From: an uncultured Pseudomonadales bacterium
GTDB lineage: Bacteria > Pseudomonadota > Gammaproteobacteria > Pseudomonadales > Pseudohongiellaceae
Assembly: GCA_943789335.1 (NCBI GenBank)
Contig: CALSTS010000006.1
Span: forward strand, 382,476-446,475
DNA length: 64,000 bases
Reading direction: 5' to 3'
A program made the position numbers and the translations under genes. Of this stretch, positions 38,779 through 47,326 are shown one piece after another. How positions within the stretch are numbered: position 1 is the first letter of the stretch; each line of letters starts with the position of its first letter. The notes beneath the pieces are model-generated. The model was given only the letters and a program-made list of their open reading frames with translations, did no database searches and was not told where the DNA came from.

Positions 38779-40366
38779 ATGAGCCAAAACATTCACCAAC
38801 AAAAGATTCTGATTCTCGATTTTGGCTCTCAATACACTCAATTGATTGCTCGTCGAGTTCGTGAAGCCGGGGTTTACTGTGAAATTCACCATTATGATCT
38901 CAGCGAGGAAGGTTTTGCTGAATTTGCTCCTCAAGGGGTGATTATGTCGGGTGGTCCTGAATCTGCCAACATTGTTAATGCCCCATCAGCGCCAGATTTT
39001 TTGTTTACTGCTGGAATCCCTGTGTTAGGTATTTGTTATGGCATGCAGACCATGGCTCAGCAGCTTGGCGGACTGGTAGAAAGCTCAGACAAGTCGGAGT
39101 TTGGCCATGCAGCTATCAAGCCTGCAAGGGGATAGCCTGTTACTCGGTAATCTCGACAATGCTGTTGAGCAGGATGGAGAGATCAGACATAACGTCTGGA
39201 TGAGCCATGGTGACAAAGTGACTCAGCTGCCAGAGGGTTTTAGTGTGATCGCGACGACTGAGAGCGCGCCGATTGCGGCGATGGCAGATGAAAAGAGACG
39301 TTTTTACGGGATTCAATTTCACCCTGAAGTCACGCATACGCCTGCCGGTCCAGAGCATTTTGAATCGCTTTGTGCACGATATTTGTGACTGTGAAGCGCT
39401 TTGGACACCTGCGAACATTATTGAAGATGCTATTAAGACTATCCGTCAGAAAGTTGGTGAAGATCAGGTCTTACTTGGCCTTTCAGGGGTGTCGACTCTT
39501 CAGTTGTCGCGGCACTTTTACATGAAGCCATTGGAGATCAACTGACCTGTGTATTTGTCGACAACGGTCTCTTGCGCTTGCGTGAAGGCGATCAGGTGAT
39601 GGAAATGTTCGGGCACCATATGGGTATTAAGGTTATTCGAGCTGATGCAGAAGACTCTATTCCTGGATAAGACTAGCTGGTGTTGCATGACCCTGAACTT
39701 AAACGTAAGATTATCGGTAACACCTTCATTGAGGTGTTTGATGCAGGAAGCTGCCAAGATGGCAGGTGATATAAAGTGGTTGGCGCAAGGGACCATCTAT
39801 CCTGATGTAATTGAATCCGCCGGTTCCAAATATGGCACTGCTCATGTGATTAAGTCTCACCATAATGTCGGTGGCCTACCCGAAGATATGGCTTTGGACT
39901 TGTTAGAGCCTTTACGTGAATTATTTAAAGATGAAGTGCGCAAAGATAGGCTTGGCCTTAGGTTTACCCTATGACATGGTTTATCGGCACCCATTTCCTG
40001 GCCCTGGACTTGGGGGTGCGTATCCTTGGAGAAGTTAAAAAAGAATATTGCGATATTTTGCGTCAGGCCGATGCTATTTTTATCGAAGAGCTGCATAAAG
40101 CCGACTGGTATCACAAAGTAAGCCAGGCCTTTGTTGTGTTTTTACCCGTGAAATCAGTTGGTGTTGTCGGTGATGCGCGTCGCTATTCTTATGTATTGGC
40201 CATTCGTGCTGTCGAAACCATCGATTTCATGACCGCACGTTGGGCACACCTGCCCTATGAACTGCTGGAAGCTGTATCCAGTCGAATAATCAACGAGATC
40301 AGTGAAGTCTCTCGCGTCGCTTATGATATTTCCAGCAAGCCTCCTGCGACTATTGAGTGGGAGTGA
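38779..40366 (+). pseudogene. guaA: GMP synthase, multiply frameshifted
   Basis: GuaA can be traced from ATG 38779 to the C-terminal ATIEWE at 40366, about 525 residues. The amidotransferase domain has [35 protein letters not shown] and [13 protein letters not shown]. The ATP-pyrophosphatase loop is damaged (one base missing near 39488 in the SGGVDSSV codons). The dimerisation domain has [31 protein letters not shown] and [14 protein letters not shown]. Seven or more indels separate these pieces. GuaA makes GMP from XMP and is normally required without external guanine, so loss would be surprising next to an intact guaB. Confidence 0.9.
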
Positions 40367-40454
40367 AAGCACGATTGTAAGTTATTGATTTATAAGCATA
40401 TTTTCTAAACTATTTACTACAAAGTCACTACAAAGTATACTTTTTGAGTGTTAT

Positions 40455-40564
40455 TTTTCAGTAAGTTAGAGTTTCTAACTACAAACTCGTTACAAAAAAC
40501 GAGTGTTTACTGAAAATCATAAGAAACATCATCAGTTTGTAGTTGAATCAGAAAAACACTGATG
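40455..40564. other. Nested inverted repeats, possible structured RNA or DNA element
   Basis: In the 377-bp gap after guaA, a 10-bp stem (TTTTCAGTAA 40455-40464 with TTACTGAAAA 40507-40516) encloses two perfect hairpins: GTTAGA-GTT-TCTAAC (40465-40479) and ACTCGTT-ACAAAA-AACGAGT (40485-40504), giving a three-way junction. A further pair CATCAGT/ACTGATG (40530-40536 and 40558-40564) follows. An 11-bp inverted repeat AACTACAAACT/AGTTTGTAGTT (40477-40487 and 40534-40544) offers an alternative fold. No gene is present in the rest of 40367-40743, which is AT-rich. Confidence 0.6.
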
Positions 40565-40743
40565 TTTGACGTGCTTTTATTTTCATGGAAGATAAAAGAT
40601 CTATTTAAAAATTATCTCCGCATGACAGACATTTATATAACTTTATAGATTTTTATACTAGGATATTGTTAGTACTTCATTGCTAAGTGACTCAAAGATT
40701 ATTTCTTCTAATTTTCAAGATTGCACCTGCAACAATGCTGATT

Positions 40744-41271
40744 TTAATCAGGTTTTTGGTCGGTATTAATAGAATAAGAGTTAGCTATCTCTGTATTTAA
40801 GATGCCCTTAATTCCTTCATAACGGTCTGCCATAATTCTATTATCATCAGTATGATCACCGCCGCAAATGTTTTTCCAGCGTATCTTCTCAATTTCAATT
40901 TGAGCCGATATAAGGTCATTTTTGGCGATGAATTCTCTAGCCGACTGCACAATTTTATCCAGCGATTGTTCTTGGTCTAAGATTCTCTTTTGACAAGAAT
41001 TTTCGATTAAGTCCCCAATGCCAATTAAGGACTCGACAAAAATTTTTGCGCCAGAAGAAAATTCTTCAAAACTTATTTCATCTTCTGGTCCAGGTGGAGG
41101 GACGGCAATATCAATGGCTACATTAATGCTGCTCCCTTGATTATTATTAGTACCGGCTTCTAAGTGAGTGCGTAGAGCGCCTAAATCTGCAACAAAATAA
41201 TTTCGGCTGTGCAGCAAAAATGCAGCGCAGCCGAGAATGCTTACAAGTATAAAAAGAAATAACGGTTTCAA
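40744..41271 (-). CDS. Hypothetical membrane-anchored protein
   Basis: A 175-residue protein with one N-terminal membrane helix (MKPLFLFILVSILGCAAFLL) that could also be a signal peptide, followed by an acidic soluble domain of predicted helices with three Cys. Its start overlaps the stop of the upstream gene by 4 nt (ATGA), so the two are coupled. No family recognised. The pair lies between a broken guaA and an IS element, which suggests accessory DNA. Confidence 0.6.
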   Translation of the reverse strand: MKPLFLFILVSILGCAAFLLHSRNYFVADLGALRTHLEAGTNNNQGSSINVAIDIAVPPPGPEDEISFEEFSSGAKIFVESLIGIGDLIENSCQKRILDQEQSLDKIVQSAREFIAKNDLISAQIEIEKIRWKNICGGDHTDDNRIMADRYEGIKGILNTEIANSYSINTDQKPD

Positions 41272-41915
41272 TTTTGTTTATTTTCACTTTCTAATGATCC
41301 AAATAATTTCTCATGCCAGAGATATTGAATCGCAATGCCAATTCCAGCAAAAATTAGTGGCATCGCAAAAGTAATGGCAACATATGCTTTCGTCGCTAGG
41401 GTTACATTTTCATAGTATAACTCAGCTATCAAATAGCTAGGCAAAACCGAGAAATAAAGCCCACTCGTGGCGCCCACTAGAACTTTTATTGAATGCCGTC
41501 GAGTAAATATTGTTATTAAAAGAGACGCAATGACAGAACCGATCGTCAAAGTGGGGTTCGCTTCAATTCCAAGAAGTCGAAATGGAATGATAAGTGCGAT
41601 GGTTATTAGCCCAAAAATAGCGACGTAAGAAAGAAATCGAGCCAAAAAAAAGAAACATGTCGAGATAAATAAGATAGATCCCCAGTATGTTGCTGCATAG
41701 CCATTAAGTGAAAAAATGTCTCCACCCCAAAGGGCATCCAGACCTGTGGATTTTAAAACAATCGCATAAGCGATGCCAGTCGCAAGGATTATTGATGCGA
41801 AAACTTTGTTGAAGTGCTCAACGCCATACCTTGCAGAAAAATAAGAGAACAATAGCATTAGGGCTGCAAAAAATATTGCCACTGTTAGAGTCCAGGTTGT
41901 GAAATCTGTGTTCAT
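41268..41915 (-). CDS. Hypothetical multi-pass membrane protein
   Basis: A 215-residue protein with about seven hydrophobic helices. ATG 41915 is chosen because AAAGGG lies upstream and the product then begins directly with membrane helix 1; the frame is open to 41999 but those 28 residues are polar and would reach into the insertion-sequence terminal repeat. I do not recognise the family. It is coupled to the following membrane-anchored protein. Confidence 0.6.
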   Translation of the reverse strand: MNTDFTTWTLTVAIFFAALMLLFSYFSARYGVEHFNKVFASIILATGIAYAIVLKSTGLDALWGGDIFSLNGYAATYWGSILFISTCFFFLARFLSYVAIFGLITIALIIPFRLLGIEANPTLTIGSVIASLLITIFTRRHSIKVLVGATSGLYFSVLPSYLIAELYYENVTLATKAYVAITFAMPLIFAGIGIAIQYLWHEKLFGSLESENKQN

Positions 41916-41988
41916 TATGTGGCCCTTTTGATGGTGGTTTGATACTTGCCGCGAAGCATTGTTTCTTTTAAGGTTTTTTTTGTCAAGG

Positions 41989-42005
41989 GGTATTGACAAG
42001 TTAAC
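41989..42005 (+). repeat. IS6 terminal inverted repeat, left
   Basis: GGTATTGACAAGTTAAC, exact complement of the right repeat at 42764-42780; lies at the transposase 3' end. Confidence 0.9.
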
Positions 42006-42039
42006 GTCTTAAATCGAAAAAGACTATCAATTTTTCCTT

Positions 42040-42738
42040 TCAAGCTGCCACTGCATTTTCCCAAGACGTAAAGGCGCGAAGTCTGAAATATCGATAATTT
42101 TCTGCTGAAACTAAATGTCTTCCTAGGTTAAATAAATTATAAACAGCAGCATGGGTGTTCAAGAATCGCTGAGCTTGAGGTATAGATTTAAACTTCCTCA
42201 TCCCTCGCTCTCTAACTCTAGTTGGTTGATGTGAAAGTTCTGAACGATTATTAGCATATTGACTAGTGTCATGAATCGAGTCAGGAATAAGTTCTCTATG
42301 TGCAACACCATAACTTCTCAATTTGTCCGTCACTATCTTCCTGGGTTCACTTTTATTTTTTCTTAAAAGCCGTTTAAAGAAGCACTTTGCGGCTTTTGCA
42401 TCTCGTCGTTTCTGTAGAAATATATCAACTACTTCGCCATCTTGATCGACTGCTCGCCAAAGGTAATGCTGCCTTCCATTTATTTTGATAAAGACTTCGT
42501 CTATGAAGAATGTATCACCATAACCTTGATGCTTCCTTCTCAGTTTAGCTGCATATTTCGGCCCAAATTTATTGCACCACAAGCGGATGGCTTCGTAACT
42601 AACTTGAATCCCACGTTTAGCAAGAAGGTCTTCAATGTCTCGGTGGCTGAGATTGAACACGAAGTAGAACCACACGGCATATTGGATGATTTCAGTAGGG
42701 AAGCGGTGACGCTTATAGAGTCGATTTGATGTATTCAT
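42040..42738 (-). CDS. IS6-family DDE transposase
   Basis: A 232-residue transposase. It opens with FPTEIIQYAVWFYFVFNLSHRDIEDLLAKRGI (helix-turn-helix region, given here as family pattern). The first catalytic Asp is in FFIDEVFIKING, the second in KIVTDKLRSYG, and the last, Glu, near SELSHQPTRVRERGMRKFKS. Length and motif spacing match IS26-like enzymes, which move by replicative cointegrate formation. The frame is intact, so the element may be active. Confidence 0.93.
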   Translation of the reverse strand: MNTSNRLYKRHRFPTEIIQYAVWFYFVFNLSHRDIEDLLAKRGIQVSYEAIRLWCNKFGPKYAAKLRRKHQGYGDTFFIDEVFIKINGRQHYLWRAVDQDGEVVDIFLQKRRDAKAAKCFFKRLLRKNKSEPRKIVTDKLRSYGVAHRELIPDSIHDTSQYANNRSELSHQPTRVRERGMRKFKSIPQAQRFLNTHAAVYNLFNLGRHLVSAENYRYFRLRAFTSWENAVAA

Positions 42739-42763
42739 AGGTTGAATATATCAAATTTATGGA

Positions 42764-42780
42764 GTTAACTTGTCAATACC
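42764..42780 (-). repeat. IS6 terminal inverted repeat, right
   Basis: GTTAACTTGTCAATACC, exact complement of the left repeat; lies about 26 bp upstream of the transposase start codon. Confidence 0.9.
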
Positions 42781-42921
42781 TTAAAAATAGCTTTATGCCT
42801 AAGGCATCAAGAAGGGACGCCACTTTTTGGCAACCCACGGTTTGACTTATTATGTTTACCTTTTACTGATGGTTTTCTAAATCCTATTGATGCTTATATT
42901 TTTTTGATTTCTTTAATTTAT

Positions 42922-44094
42922 TTATACTTTGATTGCTGTAGCAACTCCCATGCCTCCGCCCACGCAAAGTGAAGCAAGCCCATAAGTCAGTTGGCGTTTT
43001 TGCATTTCGTGAATCAGAGTTACCAGAATTCTGGCGCCGCTCGCACCAACCGGATGACCAAGCGCAATTGCACCGCCGTTTACGTTAATAATATCCTGGT
43101 TTAGATTAAGTTCCTTGCATACGGCAAGAGACTGAGCTGCAAACGCCTCATTAAGTTCAATTAAATCGATTTGATCTAGCGAAAGTTTACTGTTGTCCAG
43201 GCATTTTTGAATGGCTGTAATTGGCCCTATGCCCATTATTGCAGGATCAACACCTGTTGATGCTGTGCCAATAATCTCTGCCATTGGTGTTAAGCCAAGC
43301 TCTTTAACTTTTTTATCAGACATTAGTAAGATAGCAGCGGCGCCATCATTAATACCAGAGGCGTTCGCAGCTGTAACGGTGCCGTTTTTATCAAAGGCTG
43401 CTTTGAGTGATGCAAGTCCTGCGGTAGTCACATCTTTGCGAGGGTATTCATCTTCTCGAATCTCCAGATCCTCACCTTTTTTATTGCGTATTGTTACCGG
43501 CACAATTTCATCTGAAAAGCGTTGGCTCTGCAGTGCTTTTTGAGCTTTCTGCTGGCTTGATGCGGCGAATTCATCTTGTTCTAATCTGCTTATATTATAT
43601 TTTTCGGCAACGCGTTCAGCGGTGATGCCCATATGGCAACCATCGAATGCATCAACTAAGGCATCGCATAGCATGCTGTCGACTAATTCTCCATTACCCA
43701 GACGATAACCCCAGCGGCCTTTGTTTAATAAGTAGGGAGCTGCACTCATGTTCTCCATGCCACCAGCAATGATGACATCGGCCTGTCCGCTCTCAATCAT
43801 GGCAACACCAAGATTGACTGCTTTTAAACCCGAGCCGCAAAGATTGTTAATGCTTAGTGCCGGCACAGAAACATCTATGCCAGCATTTATGGCTGCCTGT
43901 CGAGCAGGGCCCTGACCAAGACCTGCTTGTAAAATGTTGCCCATAATGACTTCATCAACTTCCTTGGCGTCACAGTTTGCTCGCTCTAAAAGTGACTTTA
44001 TGACAATGCCGCCCAGGTCGGGCGCAGAAATACCAGATAGGGCGCCGCCAAATTTTCCAATGGGTGTTCTGACTGCTGAAAGGATTGCGACCAT
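42922..44094 (-). CDS. Acetyl-CoA C-acetyltransferase (thiolase)
   Basis: A 390-residue biosynthetic-type thiolase. The nucleophile Cys is in NNLCGSGLKAVNLG, the His in ALGHPVGASGARIL and the second Cys in LCVGGGMGVATAI. It interconverts two acetyl-CoA with acetoacetyl-CoA. It lies 38 bp downstream of acetoacetyl-CoA synthetase on the same strand, so here it most likely cleaves acetoacetyl-CoA made from acetoacetate. Confidence 0.95.
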   Translation of the reverse strand: MVAILSAVRTPIGKFGGALSGISAPDLGGIVIKSLLERANCDAKEVDEVIMGNILQAGLGQGPARQAAINAGIDVSVPALSINNLCGSGLKAVNLGVAMIESGQADVIIAGGMENMSAAPYLLNKGRWGYRLGNGELVDSMLCDALVDAFDGCHMGITAERVAEKYNISRLEQDEFAASSQQKAQKALQSQRFSDEIVPVTIRNKKGEDLEIREDEYPRKDVTTAGLASLKAAFDKNGTVTAANASGINDGAAAILLMSDKKVKELGLTPMAEIIGTASTGVDPAIMGIGPITAIQKCLDNSKLSLDQIDLIELNEAFAAQSLAVCKELNLNQDIINVNGGAIALGHPVGASGARILVTLIHEMQKRQLTYGLASLCVGGGMGVATAIKV

Positions 44095-44132
44095 ATTCTT
44101 CTCTTATGTAAATTATTTGATGCTAAAGCTAA

Positions 44133-46091
44133 TCAAATCTTTAGCTCTTTTATATCAGTATATAAATCCAGGGATTCGGGGTTAGCAAGTGCGTCTACAT
44201 TTTTTAATTTTTGACCGCGGATAGTATCGCGCACTGCAACTTCTGATATTTTTCCGGATCGTGTTCTGGGAATTGCATCCACCTCAATGATTACGGCAGG
44301 GACATGGCGTGGAGTAGCTCCATGGCGAATTTGCGATTTTATTTTAGTGATGAGCTCATCATCAAGAGTTTGTTCTTTTGACAAAATCACGAACAAAATG
44401 ACTCGTTGATCGCCATTTATATCTTGGCCAATAGCGATGCTTTCTTCGACTTCAGGAATGGATTCTACCTGCCGATAGATTTCAGCAGTACCTATGCGAA
44501 CACCGCCTGGATTCAGTGTTGTGTCAGAGCGGCCATTAATCACAAAGCCACCGGATGGACGCTGTTCTACGTAGTCACCGTGTGCCCATAGACCAGGAAA
44601 ACGATTGAAATAAGCTTCATGATAACGAGATCCATCTTCATCTCCCCAGAAGCCCAAAGGCATGCTTAAGTGTGCATTGCGGCATACCAATTCCCCCGGA
44701 GTCTCAAGGATAGATTGGCCCTTATCGTTCAGCACATCGATATCCATGCCAAGGAAGCAACATTGTAATTCGCCTTTATAAACAGGTAGTAAAGGATTGC
44801 CGCCAACAAAGCAGGCGCAGATATCTGTACCGCCAGAGATGGAAGCCAGTTGCATATCGCTTTTCCAATGGTCGTAGATGTAATCGAAATTACTGGGGAT
44901 AAGTGGTGAGCCCGTAGAGAGCAGTAAGCGTAAACTTTCAAGTGAGTGTGTTGACTGTGGTGTCAGTTTGAAATTCTGGCAGGCATCGATGTATTTGGCC
45001 GAGGTGCCAAACAAGTTAATATTTTCATCATCAATTAAATCAAGCAAGTGATTTTGCTTGGGGTAAAAAGGATTGCCGTCGTAGGTTATCAAAGTGGCTT
45101 CAAGTGCGAGCCCAGACACCATCCAATTCCACATCATCCAGCCGCAGGTCGTAAAATAAAAAAAGCGTTCTTCTGGTTTAAGATCACAGTGCAGTTTCAG
45201 TTCTTTTTTATGCTGAATTAATAAGCCCATTGCAGAATGAATAATACATTTGGGTTGGCCGGTTGTGCCTGATGAAAATAAAATAGCCAGTGGCGAACTG
45301 TAAGGTAGTCGATTAAAAACAATTTTGTTTACCTGAAAAGGCTTTAACCAATCATTCATGCTTATGCATGGGAGCTGATTTAATTGTTCATGAGAGGGAT
45401 CATTAATCAGAATAACTCTTTTTAAGTTGCAGGCATCTGCAACCGCTTTGATAGTAGGAGTAACATCAAAATGCTTTCCACTATAAGCATAATGTGAAAC
45501 AGCCAATAAGACGCTAGGGTCTATTTGACCGAGGCGATCACTGGCAGCATTGGGTCCGAAATCCGGCGAGCAAGATGACCAAATTGCCCCAATCGCAGCA
45601 GTTGCCAGGTAGCCGACTATCGCCTCAATATCATTACAAACAATAGCCGCGACGCGATCACCTTCCTTAACACCTTCAGCCTGCAGAGCCTGCACTATCA
45701 GCGAAACTTGGTCATACAATTGTTTACGGGTAATAGCTCGTCTAACACCATCATCACGGTAAGCAATTATTGCGGGTCTGTCATCGGGGTTTTGTAAAAG
45801 ATTTTCGGCATAATTTACAGTGGCATCCGGATAGAATTCCACATGCTTAATATCATCATTGGCGACATAAGCGACCTCACCTTTATCTCCAATAATGTCT
45901 AAAAAGCCCCACAAGCTTGAATAAAATTCATGGGGTGATTTTATAGACCAGTCATGAAGTGCTGCATAATCATCGGGTGCGCCATGATGATATTGCTGAG
46001 TCGAATCTGCAAACTGCCATAGTGATGTTTGCGGTTTTTTATCTTCAGCCAAACGCCATAATATTTTATTTTTGGGTAATTCAGTTTTCAT
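44133..46091 (-). CDS. Acetoacetyl-CoA synthetase
   Basis: A 652-residue ANL-superfamily ligase that activates acetoacetate with ATP and CoA. Features are the N-terminal DYAALHDWSIKSPHEFYSSL, the P-loop-like ILFSSGTTGQPKCIIHS, GELVCRNAHLSMPLGFWGD, LWAHGDYV, and the C-terminal catalytic Lys motif PRTRSGKISE. Length agrees with known acetoacetyl-CoA synthetases (about 650-670). It forms a two-gene unit with the thiolase and is divergent from an acetoacetate decarboxylase-like gene. Confidence 0.95.
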   Translation of the reverse strand: MKTELPKNKILWRLAEDKKPQTSLWQFADSTQQYHHGAPDDYAALHDWSIKSPHEFYSSLWGFLDIIGDKGEVAYVANDDIKHVEFYPDATVNYAENLLQNPDDRPAIIAYRDDGVRRAITRKQLYDQVSLIVQALQAEGVKEGDRVAAIVCNDIEAIVGYLATAAIGAIWSSCSPDFGPNAASDRLGQIDPSVLLAVSHYAYSGKHFDVTPTIKAVADACNLKRVILINDPSHEQLNQLPCISMNDWLKPFQVNKIVFNRLPYSSPLAILFSSGTTGQPKCIIHSAMGLLIQHKKELKLHCDLKPEERFFYFTTCGWMMWNWMVSGLALEATLITYDGNPFYPKQNHLLDLIDDENINLFGTSAKYIDACQNFKLTPQSTHSLESLRLLLSTGSPLIPSNFDYIYDHWKSDMQLASISGGTDICACFVGGNPLLPVYKGELQCCFLGMDIDVLNDKGQSILETPGELVCRNAHLSMPLGFWGDEDGSRYHEAYFNRFPGLWAHGDYVEQRPSGGFVINGRSDTTLNPGGVRIGTAEIYRQVESIPEVEESIAIGQDINGDQRVILFVILSKEQTLDDELITKIKSQIRHGATPRHVPAVIIEVDAIPRTRSGKISEVAVRDTIRGQKLKNVDALANPESLDLYTDIKELKI

Positions 46092-46245
46092 TCTTCAAAT
46101 GGCTACCTGATGCGATGCAATGACAGGAGATGTTAAAGTGAAGTGATTCCATGCTGTTCATTTTTTGGCAATAAGTATACGCTACCATCCTGATCTATTC
46201 GATTAGCTTTGACAGATAATTTACAGATATAGAGTTAATAAAAAA

Positions 46246-47076
46246 ATGAGTTACAAATTTGCACCCGATAAAATGTATCGTATGCCAATCCAATTTGGGC
46301 CAAGCTTGGGTCCTAGGCAGGTGCCAGATGGGATTAATCTGGATTATATAAATAGCCCTAATACTACAACGCTTGCCGTATCTTTTCGTTCAAATCCAGA
46401 GCAGCTCGAAGCGCTATTACCAGGATGTTTTGCCCTCGGTGAAGCTCCCATAGTTACTATAAGCTGCAGCCAGATGACAAATATTGACTGGTTAGCTGGA
46501 CGCGGTTATTCAATGATTGGAATCAGCTTCCCAGCCAAATATTCCGGCAAAAAAGACAGACTTCAAGGGTCATTTCTTTGTGTGCTGTTTGAAAACATGT
46601 GTGAGCCCATTATTACTGGAAGGGAAGAATTAGGGTTCTCTAAGGTTTATAGTGAGATATCTGGCCCTGCAATTTCAGAAGATAAGGCAAAAGTTTCTGC
46701 CAGTTGGCAGGGGTTTAAATTTTTGGATATTGAGGTGAACCAGTTAGTTGAATCATCTACAGAAAGCGCCAAAAGTACTACCAGCAAAACTGATGGAATG
46801 TTGCATTATAAATATATTCCTAAGACAGGAGATTGGGGTGATTCAGATATCGAATATCCCACATTCACTCCTACTTCAAGTGACCAAAGCAGAGTCCATA
46901 AATATTTTAAAGGGCTAGGGCGTATATCTTGGAATAAAGCACAGTGGGAAGATTTGCCAACTTTATATAATTTAGTTAATACACTGGCAGACTTGGAAAT
47001 AATTGAATGCCTAGATTCATCTTTAACGTATTCAGTCGGAGGTAAAAAACTTCGTAAACAAAGAATATTGATATAG
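46246..47076 (+). CDS. Acetoacetate decarboxylase family protein
   Basis: A 276-residue member of the ADC-like superfamily. The segment FENMCEPIITGREELGFSKV corresponds to the ENxxPxxxGREexGxPK region holding the Schiff-base lysine. The N-terminal MPIQFGPSLGPRQ resembles fungal and bacterial ADC-like proteins rather than clostridial Adc. It may decarboxylate acetoacetate or a larger beta-keto acid. A TTGACA at 46209-46214 could be a minus-35 box, but no good minus-10 box is at the right distance. Confidence 0.82.
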   Translation: MSYKFAPDKMYRMPIQFGPSLGPRQVPDGINLDYINSPNTTTLAVSFRSNPEQLEALLPGCFALGEAPIVTISCSQMTNIDWLAGRGYSMIGISFPAKYSGKKDRLQGSFLCVLFENMCEPIITGREELGFSKVYSEISGPAISEDKAKVSASWQGFKFLDIEVNQLVESSTESAKSTTSKTDGMLHYKYIPKTGDWGDSDIEYPTFTPTSSDQSRVHKYFKGLGRISWNKAQWEDLPTLYNLVNTLADLEIIECLDSSLTYSVGGKKLRKQRILI

Positions 47077-47326
47077 ATAATTGATAGAGAAAATAATAAA
47101 TTTCAATGAGTATCTTAAGTTATTTTGCATATTCCCAAATAAATAAAAAAGTATTCGATAGTTAAACATGTGTTAATAATCGATAAAGATTTTAGGATGC
47201 GATGGCAAGTCAAAAAAATAAAAATAACATAAGTATAATCATGCCTTTTATTTTTTATTTAAAAAGGTTAGCTTGTTATACAGACAAACTTTGGAAGCAT
47301 AAATTCATTATTAGTTTGATTATTGG

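Larger units (their letters stand above)
41989..42780. mobile_element. IS6-family insertion sequence
   Basis: A 792-bp element bounded by perfect 17-bp inverted repeats: GGTATTGACAAGTTAAC at 41989-42005 and its complement at 42764-42780. It contains a single transposase gene that nearly fills it, as usual for IS6 elements. The flanking 8-bp sequences (TGTCAAGG and TTAAAAAT) do not form the target duplication expected for this family, so the copy is old or one flank was rearranged after insertion. Confidence 0.9.

Noticed and set aside
31815..40366. Programmed frameshifting in ppk1, xseA and guaA
   Set aside because: The breaks are many per gene, go in both directions and are not at conserved slippery sites, unlike programmed events.
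40455..40564. Integron attC site
   Set aside because: The hairpins lack the RYYYAAC and GTTRRRY core sites at the right spacing, and there is no integron integrase or cassette array.
40744..42780. Prophage or genomic island with integrase
   Set aside because: Only an IS6 transposase is present; no integrase, phage structural gene or tRNA-associated attachment pair was found here.
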